The translations under genes and the position numbers were made by a program. A stretch of DNA of 64,000 bases from Blastocatellia bacterium. GTDB lineage: Bacteria > Acidobacteriota > Blastocatellia > Chloracidobacteriales > JADJPF01. Shown here in pieces: positions 37,064 through 46,416 of this stretch; position 1 is the stretch's first letter; each line of letters starts with the position of its first letter. Under the pieces are notes generated by a model. That model saw only the letters and a program-made list of their open reading frames with translations, was not told the DNA's origin and searched no databases. The stretch covers positions 124,001 to 188,000 of the forward strand of contig JADJPF010000027.1 of the NCBI GenBank assembly GCA_016713405.1, read 5' to 3'.

Positions 37064-37124
37064 ATATGTTTATAGTAATGAGATTGGTTTTGTAAGTTAT
37101 TGATTCTAAAGAAGTATTAAAACC

Positions 37125-37178
37125 TTAATGCCCTGTAAGGGCATTTTGTAATAGCCTAGTTCTTTAGGGCTGGGCTAT
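37125..37178. repeat. Double-hairpin intergenic element, copy A
   Basis: Hairpin 1: AATGCCC/GGGCATT (37127-37133 with 37139-37145). After TTG, AATAGCC leads into hairpin 2, a 9-pair stem CCTAGTTCT/AGGGCTGGG around TT. A second copy with the same order and spacing lies at 58129-58180; some stem pairs differ in both bases, so pairing is kept. It resembles REP-type palindromic elements. Hairpin 1 could also end transcription of the epimerase gene. Confidence 0.6.
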
Positions 37179-37278
37179 ATTTTTAAATCTGTAAATTTAA
37201 CCTTACTGTATTATAATTACACACCCCACTAAAAATCTTTAATCTTAAGGTCTTAGAAATCTAAGTGAGTTTAGAAGT

Positions 37279-38759
37279 ATGCTTAAAAAAAGTTTGATAA
37301 AGGCTAAAAAAAGTTTACTTAGCGCAATTCTTTTAAGTTTAATATTTTCTACTAGCACGATAGCTCAAACCCAAAACTTTTTATCTTTTATTCAAGATCC
37401 AAGTAAACGTTTTGGAGCAAATTCATCTAGTCCAAGTTTACGTTATATGCCAACAAAGGATTTTTCACCTGCAAAACGCTATGGAGTTCAACAAGTTGGA
37501 GAGGCTTCTTTAGAGAAAGTAAAACGTGTAAGTGTCCAAAAGACGGTTGCTGGCCCAGAACAATTAATAGCAAGAGCCGATAAATTAGTTGAAGATAAAC
37601 AAACTGAAAAAGCAGTAGAAATTTACCAAAAAGTTTTAAGTAATAATAAATCAGCTAGCGCACATTTAGGGTTAGGTACTGCTTTTTAGATTTAGAAAAA
37701 TATGATGAAGCTATCAAAGAAATTAACTTAGGCTTAAGTCTTGATCCTAATGATAGGGAAGGGCAAATAAATTTAGGTGTTGCACTTTATCGCAGTGGGC
37801 AAATTGCTGAATCAACAAGCCATTATGAAAAATTGATAGCTGCAACAAAAGCTGAAAACATAAAAGAAAAAAGAAATCTTGCTTCAATAAATTACAATTT
37901 AGCAATAGCTTATGCTCATCAGGGAAATTTTGAGAAAGCCATAAATGCTTATAAACAAGCAATAAGTTTAAGAGAAGACTTTGCAGAAGCTTATAATAAT
38001 TTAGCTTTAATTTATGAAGTAGAAGGAAACCTAGACGAAGCTAAAAAAAATATTTCAATAGCAATTGAAAAAGGAAAAGGCAATTACCCTTTAGCACACT
38101 ATAACTTAGCTAGAATTTATTTTAGGCAAGGGAATTATTTGGATGCTGAACAAGAATTTTTACTAGCAGTTAAGCAAAAGACAGATTTTGCAGAAGCTTA
38201 TTTAGATTTAGGCAACACTTATATCTTGCAAACACGAACAAATATTAGAAATATGCTAACGCAAGCTATAGATAGCTATAAAAAAGCTGTTGAAACTCGC
38301 AAAAATTATTATGCTTTGGCACATGAAAATCTAGCTATTGCATTAAGCTTAAATAATCAAGTAGAAGAAGCATATAAACATTATAGAATAGCTATGGATC
38401 AATATACAGAAGCTAGTATAAATACTTTATATAATATAATGTCTACTAAACAAAGAAAGACAGCTTTTGCAATAGATAATGAATTAAGTAGATTAGAAGA
38501 CGTAAGAAATTTAAGAAAAATAGAGAAAAAAGATTTAATAAATAAAATGTTATCAATATTAGAACAGTATGAAGCAATGGATGAAGAATTAAAAGATGTT
38601 GCTATTTTGCATTATTGTGCTGGTCATGCTTATGTTAGTGTGGAGAATTGGACAGCAGCAATAGATGAATTTGAGCAAGCCTGGGAACTGTCAAACAGAA
38701 CAGATCAAGAAGCCTTAAAAGCTTTAATATCAGTCTTAGAATTAGTCAAATATTACTAA
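37279..38759 (+). CDS. Exported TPR-repeat protein (frameshifted)
   Basis: About 493 aa when joined. A signal peptide (1-30, ending TIAQT) and a short basic region are followed by tetratricopeptide repeats through the rest of the protein (for example NLAIAYAHQGNFEKAINAYKQAI). The frame breaks in the T run at 37683-37687: one added T turns GTAF-stop into GTAFLDLEKYDEAIKEI and joins the repeats exactly. Probably a periplasmic scaffold; no enzymatic domain. The NCS1 permease gene follows after 32 bases and may share the transcript. Confidence 0.8.
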
Positions 38760-38791
38760 TAATTATTAGCATAAGGAAAGGGATCAATAAA

Positions 38792-40303
38792 ATGTCGTCT
38801 ATGCCAATTTCGTCAGATTCAGATAAAGAAGAATTATATGAAATGAAGGAAGATGTTTCTCATAGCTCACTTTGGAATGAGGATCTTGCACCTGTACCAG
38901 TAAAAAAACGCGATTGGACGACTTATAATTTTGCCGCCCTTTGGATCAGTATGGCGCATTGTATTCCTACCTATATGCTTGCTTCAGGGCTAATTAGCGC
39001 GGGAATGAATTGGTGGCAAGCTTTAGTTACTATTTTACTTGGTAATATAATAGTACTAGTCCCAATTTTACTTAATTCTCATCCTGGTACTAAATATGGA
39101 ATTCCTTTTCCAGTTTTTGCTCGTGCTAGTTATGGAACGCTTGGATCAAACCTTCCAGCTTTAATGAGGGCTATAGTTGCTTGTGGTTGGTTTGGTATCC
39201 AGGCCTGGATTGGTGGACAAGCTTTACAAGTATTTTTCCGTACACTTATGCCAAGTTGGACTACGCTCTTAGGCGATAAAATACAGAGTCCTGCCATTAT
39301 TGCTGGTTATACTCCAACCGAATATATTTCTTTTCTGCTATTTTGGGCATTAAATATTTTTATTGTCTATAAGGGAATGAATTTACTTAAGCATGTAGAA
39401 AATTGGGCTGCACCATTTGTTTTAGTAATGGCTCTTTTTCTAATGATTTGGGCGATTTGGAAAGCTCAAGGCTTAGGTGCAATTATGCAGGATAGCGGCA
39501 AATTTAAGAGTTTAAGAGATTTCCTACCAGTTTTTATCCCTTCTTTAACTGCGATGATAGGTTATTGGGCTACACTTTCGCTAAATATGCCAGATTTTAC
39601 TCGCTTTGGACGAAGCCAGCGCGAACAAATGGTTGGGCAAGTCGTGGCTCTTCCTTCTACTATGACAGTCTTTGCTGCTATGGGTGTAATTATTACTTCT
39701 GCCTCTGCAATTATTTATGGAAAAGTGATTTGGGATCCAGTTATCTTAATTGGTGAATTTACTCAGCCTGTAATTGTTGCAGTTTCAATGTTTACAGTAG
39801 TAATTGCTACATTATCAGTAAATATTGCTGCTAATGTAGTTTCACCAGCAAACGATTTTGCTAATGCTTTTCCTAAGTGGATTACTTTCCAACGAGGAGG
39901 ATTATTAACAGGAATTATTGGAATTTTAATGATGCCCTGGAAATTATTAGCAGATCCATCAGGTTATATTTTTACTTGGTTGGTTGGCTATTCTGGCGGA
40001 CTAGGATCTATTGCAGGGGTAATGATTGCAGACTATTGGCTAATTAGAAGAAAACATTTAGAAGTGCCAGATCTTTACCTTTCCCAAGGTATATACCGCT
40101 ATATAGGCGGCTGGAATATTGCAGCAATAGTGGCTACTTTGCTAGGCTGCGGCCTGGCCTGGGGCGGAATAGTAATAAAACCTTTAGCTCCACTTTATGA
40201 TTATGCTTGGTTTGTAGGCTTTTTTGTTTCAGGTGGCACTTATTGGGCTTTGATGATGTTACAAGAAACCAAAATCACCAGATTTTCACCAGAAAAGAAA
40301 TAA
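38792..40303 (+). CDS. NCS1-family nucleobase/allantoin-type permease
   Basis: 503 aa with 12 predicted membrane helices. The cytoplasmic N terminus has the family start SLWNEDLAPVPVKKRDWTTYNF, then ALWISMAHCIPTYMLASGLI, GIPFPVFARASYG, ACGWFGIQAWIGG and SLNMPDFTRFGRSQ. These are the NCS1 (Mhp1, PucI, CodB) signatures. It should import a nucleobase, allantoin or hydantoin with Na+ or H+ across the inner membrane. The exact substrate cannot be read from sequence. Intact, with a GGAAAGGG ribosome site. tadA follows with its own promoter. Confidence 0.92.
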   Translation: MSSMPISSDSDKEELYEMKEDVSHSSLWNEDLAPVPVKKRDWTTYNFAALWISMAHCIPTYMLASGLISAGMNWWQALVTILLGNIIVLVPILLNSHPGTKYGIPFPVFARASYGTLGSNLPALMRAIVACGWFGIQAWIGGQALQVFFRTLMPSWTTLLGDKIQSPAIIAGYTPTEYISFLLFWALNIFIVYKGMNLLKHVENWAAPFVLVMALFLMIWAIWKAQGLGAIMQDSGKFKSLRDFLPVFIPSLTAMIGYWATLSLNMPDFTRFGRSQREQMVGQVVALPSTMTVFAAMGVIITSASAIIYGKVIWDPVILIGEFTQPVIVAVSMFTVVIATLSVNIAANVVSPANDFANAFPKWITFQRGGLLTGIIGILMMPWKLLADPSGYIFTWLVGYSGGLGSIAGVMIADYWLIRRKHLEVPDLYLSQGIYRYIGGWNIAAIVATLLGCGLAWGGIVIKPLAPLYDYAWFVGFFVSGGTYWALMMLQETKITRFSPEKK

Positions 40304-40320
40304 ATTCGGCTTAAATCTAC

Positions 40321-40350
40321 TTGACAGCTTTAAGTTATAAAAGATATTAT
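40321..40350 (+). promoter_or_regulatory. Sigma-70-type promoter before tadA
   Basis: Perfect TTGACA (40321-40326), 18-base spacer and TATTAT (40345-40350, five of six). Transcription would begin near 40357, about 30 bases before the tadA start and ahead of the downstream tRNA genes. Confidence 0.65.
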
Positions 40351-40385
40351 GCCGATTCGCATTTGCCCTAAGCCAAAATTAAAGC

Positions 40386-40862
40386 TTGAACAATCAAAGT
40401 TTTGACAACTTAAAAAAACAAGATTTAGTTTTTATGCACTTAGCATTAGAAGCTGCTCAAACAGCTTATTTACTAAATGAAGTGCCTATTGGAGCAGTGC
40501 TGGTCTTTGAACAACAAGTAATAGCAATTGGATATAATCGTACTCGTTTAGATGTTGACCCAACAGCACATGCAGAAATGATTGTGCTAAGAGAAGCATC
40601 TAAAAAGCTTGATAACTATCGTTTATTAAATACTACGCTTTATACTACTATTGAACCTTGCTCAATGTGTGCTGGGGCGATGATCTGGGCGCGAGTATCT
40701 CGTTTAGTTTATGGTGCGGCAGACTTAAAAGCAGGTGCAATTGACTCTGTTTTTCAACTTTGCAGTAGTAGTAAGTTAAATCATCAAGTTAGTGTTACTA
40801 GTAAAATTCTTGAAGAAGAGTGCCGAGCGATTATGCAAAAATTTTTTCGTGCTAGAAGATAG
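40386..40862 (+). CDS. tadA: tRNA-specific adenosine deaminase TadA
   Basis: 158 aa cytidine-deaminase-fold enzyme that converts A34 to inosine in tRNA-Arg(ACG). Zinc and catalytic motifs: HAEM (His ligand, Glu proton shuttle) and PCSMCAGAM (two Cys ligands). The family start D-x-x-FMHLALEAA is complete only with the TTG at 40386; ATG 40434 would cut it, so TTG is preferred although its ribosome site is poor. It lies just before two tRNA genes. Confidence 0.93.
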   Translation: MNNQSFDNLKKQDLVFMHLALEAAQTAYLLNEVPIGAVLVFEQQVIAIGYNRTRLDVDPTAHAEMIVLREASKKLDNYRLLNTTLYTTIEPCSMCAGAMIWARVSRLVYGAADLKAGAIDSVFQLCSSSKLNHQVSVTSKILEEECRAIMQKFFRARR

Positions 40863-40876
40863 GGCCTTATAAATTA

Positions 40877-40958
40877 GGAGGGGTAGTCTAATGGTAAGGC
40901 ACCGGTTTCGAAAACCGGCGCGAGAAATCGCTTGGGGGTTCGAGTCCCCCTCCCTCCG
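40877..40958 (+). tRNA. tRNA-Ser (CGA)
   Basis: Cloverleaf: acceptor GGAGGGG with TCCCTCC, anticodon stem CCGGT/ACCGG with loop TTCGAAA (anticodon CGA, reads UCG), a long variable arm GCGAGAAATCGC typical of class II tRNAs, T arm GGGGG-TTCGAGT-CCCCC and discriminator G. The CCA end is not encoded. Confidence 0.95.
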
Positions 40959-41072
40959 TCAGAAAAAGTTATTAGTAAAAATCTGATGGAAAGCAGCTAA
41001 GATTTTCTGCTGAAAATCTGCTAAGAATCTGCTAAAACGATTTTGCAATAAGCTCCCAAGTGTGATATCTTC

Positions 41073-41159
41073 GGAGAGGTGGGTGAGTGGTTAAAACCAC
41101 ACGCTTGGAAGGCGTGCATACGCTAACGCGTATCGCGGGTTCGAATCCCGCCCTCTCCG
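41073..41159 (+). tRNA. tRNA-Ser (GGA)
   Basis: Acceptor GGAGAGG with CCTCTCC, anticodon stem CACGC/GCGTG with loop TTGGAAG (anticodon GGA, reads UCC/UCU), long variable arm (ATACGCTAACGCGTAT), T arm CGGG-TTCGAAT-CCCG and discriminator G. CCA is not encoded. It is a different serine isoacceptor from the tRNA 115 bases upstream. Confidence 0.95.
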
Positions 41160-41194
41160 TTAGTAGTAAATAAAAATTTTCTTTGAAATAAGAA

Positions 41195-41313
41195 CTGTTT
41201 GATCGGGCTCCGGCGCGGTACAACGGCGAAACAGGAACCCCGCCAGGACGGGAACGTAGCAACGGTACTGTGTAGTCGTGTGTTGCCGTTCAACCGGGGC
41301 CCGGTCAAACAGT
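41195..41313 (+). ncRNA. ffs: Signal recognition particle RNA (small, 4.5S type)
   Basis: Long self-complementary rod: the outer stem CTGTTTGATCGGGC pairs with GCCCGGTCAAACAG. The apical domain IV has CCGCCAGGAC, the GGAA tetraloop between ACG and CGT, and AGCAACGG on the return strand, the Ffh-binding symmetric/asymmetric loop pattern. The closing stem runs into TTTTTATTTTT, a built-in terminator. dnaX follows, a common order in bacteria. Co-translational targeting with Ffh is the known role. Confidence 0.88.
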
Positions 41314-41362
41314 TTTTATTTTTACCCACTTTTTCTACTCTGCTAAACTTTTCAAAAGCATT

Positions 41363-43243
41363 ATGTCTTACCAAGTAATTGCAAGAAAATGGCGACCACA
41401 AACCTTTGAAGAAGTAACAGGTCAAGAAGCAATTACCCGTACTCTACAAAACTCAATTCAAATGCAGCGACTCCACCATGCCTTTATTTTTTCTGGGCCA
41501 CGTGGATGTGGAAAAACTACTACAGCTAGAATCTTAGCTAAAGCAATTAATTGTTTTGAAGGCTTAAGTGCTAAACCTTGTGGTAATTGTTCTTCTTGTC
41601 AAGAAATTACAGCAGGTAACGCTATTGATGTACTAGAAATTGATGCTGCTTCAAACACTGGTGTTGATAATGTTCGAGATGTAATTATTAATACCATTGC
41701 TATTAATCCTGCACGAGATCGCTGTAAGATTTTTATTATTGATGAAGTTCATATGCTTTCTATTAGTGCTTTTAATGCCTTATTAAAAACACTAGAAGAA
41801 CCTCCTAAACATATTGTTTTTATTCTTGCTACTACAGAACTACATAAACTACCCCAAACAATACTTTCTCGCTGTCAGCATTTTGAATTTAAGACCATTG
41901 CAGCCGAAGCAATTGCAAAACGATTACGAATAATAGCTGATGCTGAAAGTATTGCAATTAGCGATGATGCTTTGATGATGATTGCTTTTGCTGGTCAAGG
42001 TAGTATGAGGGATGCTCAATCTGCTTTTGATCAAGTAATTAGCTTTGCTGGAACAGAGATTACAGAATCAGATATTCGTAGCGCGTTAGGAATTATTAAT
42101 CAGCAAGTTTTAGCAGACTTTACTTTAGCAGTTGCTAATCGTAATGAAGAAAAGTTGATACACTTAGTATCAGATATTACAGCAACAGGTTATGACTTGC
42201 GCCAATTTTGTCGAGATCTAATGGTACATTTTCGTAATTTATTGATGTTAAAGACAGTTGGCTATGACCAAGAAATTTTGCCAATAATGAAAAGTGAGCT
42301 AGCAAGTTATAAAGAGCAAGCAGAATATTTTTCTAATCAAGATTTAGTAAGGTTTTTTAACTTATTAGCTAATTTAGAACAAGAAATAAAAACAAGTACC
42401 CAGCCAAGATTTCATTTAGAGATAGGATTAATTAAACTAGCACAATTAACTAAATTACAAAGTTTAGAAGAAATAGTTTTTTGGCTAAAAGCATTAGAAG
42501 AAAAAATTATAAATGGACAACCTGCAAACCAAATAAGCCAAACTTTTTCTAACATTAACAAGGAAGTAAGACCTACTGAACCAATCAGTAGAAGCCTAAA
42601 TATTCCTACTATTTCTACTCCTACTTCTCCACTCAAGCCTGTTGAAAATGTTACAGACATTACTAGTAAACTTCCTATTAGCAAAACTAAAAAAACACCT
42701 GTTAAAGATAGTCCTATTCAAGGTTTCAAAAATGCTACTCAAGTTGAAAGTGAAACTACAAAAGCAAATAAGCCTATAGAAATAAATGAAACAAAGCCAA
42801 ATATAATAGAATCAATTACTGAAAACATAACAGCACCAAAAGTTGTAACTGGAGATCCAATAGAGCTAATTAAAAAAGAACTTGAAGAGCGCCGTAAATG
42901 GATGCTTTTAAGTGCATTAGAACAAGGTGCATTAGAACTAGTGGACGATACATTAAAAATAAATTTTAATCAAAAAGCCAAAGTTTCCCAACAAATGGTA
43001 AACAGTAAAGAAAACCGTGAAACTTTGTTGGATGCTGCTAAGACAGCTTTGGGTCGAATACTAAAAATTGAAGCTAAAATAGCTGGAGATAGTAAAGAAG
43101 AAAATTTAGAAGAGCAAAAAAAACAACAGTTACTTAAACAAGCTTCAGAACATCCGCTTGTTGATGCTTTTGTAAGAACTTTTAAGGGTGAGTTAGTAAG
43201 TGTTGAAATAGAAGAATTACAAGGAAAGAAAGAAAAAAAGTAA
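41363..43243 (+). CDS. dnaX: DNA polymerase III tau/gamma subunit
   Basis: 626 aa. The clamp-loader AAA+ part (1-240) starts SYQVIARKWRPQTFEEVTGQE, with Walker A GPRGCGKTTTA, a four-Cys zinc module (CFEG...CGNCSSC), Walker B FIIDEVHM and the sensor TTELHKLPQTILSRCQ. The helical clamp-loader domain III follows to about 370; then a Ser/Thr/Pro/Lys-rich linker and a C-terminal tau-like region. Part of the replisome clamp loader. It lies 50 bases after the SRP RNA terminator. An A8 run at about 43117-43124 could slip, but it is close to the end, so no distinct gamma form is predicted. Confidence 0.95.
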   Translation: MSYQVIARKWRPQTFEEVTGQEAITRTLQNSIQMQRLHHAFIFSGPRGCGKTTTARILAKAINCFEGLSAKPCGNCSSCQEITAGNAIDVLEIDAASNTGVDNVRDVIINTIAINPARDRCKIFIIDEVHMLSISAFNALLKTLEEPPKHIVFILATTELHKLPQTILSRCQHFEFKTIAAEAIAKRLRIIADAESIAISDDALMMIAFAGQGSMRDAQSAFDQVISFAGTEITESDIRSALGIINQQVLADFTLAVANRNEEKLIHLVSDITATGYDLRQFCRDLMVHFRNLLMLKTVGYDQEILPIMKSELASYKEQAEYFSNQDLVRFFNLLANLEQEIKTSTQPRFHLEIGLIKLAQLTKLQSLEEIVFWLKALEEKIINGQPANQISQTFSNINKEVRPTEPISRSLNIPTISTPTSPLKPVENVTDITSKLPISKTKKTPVKDSPIQGFKNATQVESETTKANKPIEINETKPNIIESITENITAPKVVTGDPIELIKKELEERRKWMLLSALEQGALELVDDTLKINFNQKAKVSQQMVNSKENRETLLDAAKTALGRILKIEAKIAGDSKEENLEEQKKQQLLKQASEHPLVDAFVRTFKGELVSVEIEELQGKKEKK

Positions 43244-43268
43244 ACTTCCCATATTCTAAAATAATATC

Positions 43269-45358
43269 TTATTTAGGGCATTCAACAGCTTTAGCAGGTA
43301 TTTTCTTATTAAGAGAAGCAATTTCTTCTTTAAGATTCTTTTGTAATGGGTTAAGTTGAAGTGCTAGTAAAAGTTCATAGCGAGCTTGTGAAAAAAGATT
43401 CATTTCAATATAAACTAATCCTAAATTGTAATGAGTTTGTGCTAAATTATTATTTAGGGAAATAGATTTGATTAAAAAATCTTTGGCTTCACATAATTTA
43501 TTTTGAAATAATAAATTAGCACCATAAAGACTATAAATTTCTGCATTTTTAGAATCAAGTGATAGAGCTTTATCTAATACAGAAATAGCCTCATCATAAC
43601 GATTTTGTTTATGTAAGATATTTGCTAAGCCTATAAGCGCGTCTATAAAAGTAGGGTTTAACTCAATTGCTTTTTTCATTCGTATAGCTGCTTGTTCAAA
43701 ATCTTCTGCTTTTTCCAACATTAAAGCAGTTTCATATTCTAAACCTGGATCTGGAGCAGAATATTTAATAGCTAAAAGAAAAAACTCGGACGCTTTTTTA
43801 TAATCTTGTTTTAAGTTATATACCCTACCCATTGTTACATGCCCAATTACAGAGTTAGGAACTAAAGAGAGTTCTTGATTTATTAAAGGCAATGCTTCTT
43901 CAATACGTCCCTGATCTATAAAAATTGTTGCTAATATTCCACAAACAGAGAGATAGCTAGGGTCAGAGGCAATAACAGCCTTAAAACATTCCTCTGCTTT
44001 AGCAAGGTCTCCTTTTCTTTGATATGCTAGACCTAAGAAAAACCTATGAAATACTAATTTATTGTCATATTTGGCTGCGGAATTTAATACAGATATATCT
44101 GTAAGAAAATCTTGGTTACGAAAATAAGTTCGTACAGAAGATAGTAATAGAATAAAAATAGATAATATAATAGATAATTTTTTCCAACCTAATTGATAAA
44201 ACCAATATAGAGTAATAGCAAAAAGTAAACAAATAGAAAGAGAAGCTAAATATATAACTCTTTCTGCAATCAAGATACCAATAGGGAAAACTATATTTGA
44301 TATTACACTAGTAACAATAAAGAAAAATAATAAAGAAAAAGCTAAAAGAGGTCTTTTATTTACTTGCCAAATACCTATTAAAATAATAGTAAATATTATT
44401 AATAGAGCGAGTATTACGGATAAAGAAAGAGAAGTTTGTTTAGGAATAGTTGTATAGGTATATATTGTAAGTAAATCTTTAGGCCAAGCTAAAATCTTAA
44501 AATACATCAAATATCCTAAACTCATTGTGTAAATTCGAGTAAAAATACTGTCACCAGCAAAAAATTGTGCTTGTTCTGAAGTAGGTACTCCTATAGCCTT
44601 AACTACATAGCTACGTAGTATTAAGAAAGGAATTGTAATTAAAATATAGCCTATTAATTTACTATTGGGTTTTAGCCTTTTTATCCAAGTTGATTCTGTA
44701 CAAAATTGTACTAAAAATAAAATACCAATAAAAATAATTCCATTTTCTTTAGAGAAGAGAGAGAGAAAATAAGTAATTAATGATAAAATATAAAAGTATT
44801 TATTTTCTATAGACTTTGTATAAAACATCCAAGCAATTAGTATAAAGAAGGTGCATAAAAGTTCTGGTCTACCATATATAGCGGCTACAGCTTCAGAATG
44901 TACTGGATGAATAGCAAAGAGTAAAGAAGTAAATAAAGATATAAATATATTTTTACAATAGAAATTACATAACCAATAAATTAACAAACAATTTATAATA
45001 TGAAGTATTATATTAACTAAATGATAACCATAAGGATCTAAACCATTTACTGCATAATTTAAGGCATAAGATACATTGGTTATAGGTCGATAACCTCCTG
45101 CCTTATCATTTTTATTAAAATAAGGTTCAAAGAATAGATCTGGTATAAATGATAAAGACTTAATATTGTATTTTTCTACTATCAAACTATGATCATCAGA
45201 AATAAATTCACCTAATAAACTATTTGAAAAACAAACTAAACCTGTTAAAACTATAACTAAAATAATTAATATATTTTGATTATTTTTTTTGAAGAAACAG
45301 AATTTTGTTGATTAAAATTAATAGCATCAACAAGAGGTTGTAGAAATTTAAGTTTCAT
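43269..45358 (-). CDS. TMTC-like glycosyltransferase with TPR tail (frameshifted)
   Basis: About 696 aa when joined. The start at ATG 45358 gives MKLKFLQPLVDAINF; the frame then breaks in the A8 run (45283-45290 on the plus strand), where one more A joins it to a first membrane helix and SLLGEFISDDHSLIV. The membrane part (to about 440) has the GT-C/TMTC features: DD in the first loop, GYRPITNVSYALNYAVNG, HLVNIILHIIN, FAIHPVHSEAVAAIYGRPELL and SKENG. Seven or so TPR repeats follow. Family members transfer mannose or other sugars from lipid carriers to proteins; the bacterial role is not settled. Confidence 0.82.
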
Positions 45359-45470
45359 AATAGATTTTAAGTTGTGAAAGTAAGAAAAAGATATTTGTAT
45401 AGGTTTTAAGCTTTTTAACTAAACATAAAACCTTTAGGAAAAGGTTATTTTAACTTTTATAAGATATAAA

Positions 45471-46325
45471 ATGCAAAAAAAATATTTGGTTTTTATATTA
45501 TTGATTTTAGTAGCATTAGCACAGGTTTTTGCTAATGAAGACAAAATATTTGGTTATAAAATTAGTCCTAACTTTGAAAAAATACTCCAAAAAAATAAAA
45601 TCAGTTATGATGTAAAAGATAAAATTGCTATGCGTATACTTGCTGATTATGGAGCAGTCTTTACTGCACAAAATCAAGCAATAGTTCCTGCCTATATAAT
45701 TTTTCCTGATGCTGAAGCTGTAAATAAATGGCAAGCTAGCGTCAAATCAGAAAAGAAAACTTTAAGTGGTATTTCTATAGAATTGCAAAGCGTAGCAATG
45801 AAAGCTTTGTTAGCTGCACAAGTGACAGCTAAGGAGTCAAAATTAACTATTAGTCCAAATGGTTCTACGGCTGCGGCACGTAGCTATGAAGATACAGCTA
45901 AATTGTGGCGAAGCCGCGTTGATCCGGGCCTAAGTTTTCATCTTAGGCAAAAACATATTTCTGCTACCGAAGCAGAAACAATTAGGAAACTTTCCCCTAA
46001 AGATCAAATTCCAGAAATTCTTAAATTAGAAGCAAAAGGATTTTATTTTAGTAAAAGTTCAGATAAATCTATTTTATATTCTGTTGCTGCTGTTGGTACT
46101 TCACAACATATTTCTTTACTAGCTTTAGATGTTAAAGAGCATAATAATCAACAAGTAAGGACAATTTTAGCACAACATGGATGGTTTCAAACCGTTGTTT
46201 CTGACCAACCACATTTTACTTATCTAGGAGTAACGGAAGATAAGCTGCCTTCATTAGGGTTAAAAAAAGTTGCTAATGGTGGTAGAATCTATTGGTTGCC
46301 AGATATTGAGGTTATTACTAGATAG
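45471..46325 (+). CDS. Secreted protein with M15 (VanY-like) peptidase core
   Basis: 284 aa. Signal peptide 1-21. The C-terminal part shows the metal-ligand spacing of M15 D,D-carboxypeptidases: H213 and D220 in GTSQHISLLALDV (H-x6-D), then HGWFQTV and H248 in DQPHFTYLG, matching the SxHxxGxAxD ... ExxH pattern with Asp in place of the usual Glu. The N-terminal 130 residues are unassigned. If active, it would trim peptidoglycan peptides in the periplasm. Assignment is from motif spacing only. The polyphosphate transferase gene follows 91 bases later. Confidence 0.65.
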   Translation: MQKKYLVFILLILVALAQVFANEDKIFGYKISPNFEKILQKNKISYDVKDKIAMRILADYGAVFTAQNQAIVPAYIIFPDAEAVNKWQASVKSEKKTLSGISIELQSVAMKALLAAQVTAKESKLTISPNGSTAAARSYEDTAKLWRSRVDPGLSFHLRQKHISATEAETIRKLSPKDQIPEILKLEAKGFYFSKSSDKSILYSVAAVGTSQHISLLALDVKEHNNQQVRTILAQHGWFQTVVSDQPHFTYLGVTEDKLPSLGLKKVANGGRIYWLPDIEVITR

Positions 46326-46416
46326 TAATGCTTATATATATTTAATTAAACTCTACCGCTGTTACTTTCCCAAAAATAAACCCCCCAAAGCCTATTTTTT
46401 AAGGAGTTTACCTGCT

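Noticed and set aside
41032..41425. Two overlapping minus-strand reading frames of 76 and 100 codons
   Set aside because: They run through tRNA-Ser(GGA), the SRP RNA and the dnaX start; base pairing of the RNAs explains the sequence.
43117..43124. Programmed frameshift in dnaX at an A8 run
   Set aside because: It lies within about 40 codons of the stop, so the product would hardly differ; no stimulatory hairpin or upstream ribosome-like site is evident.
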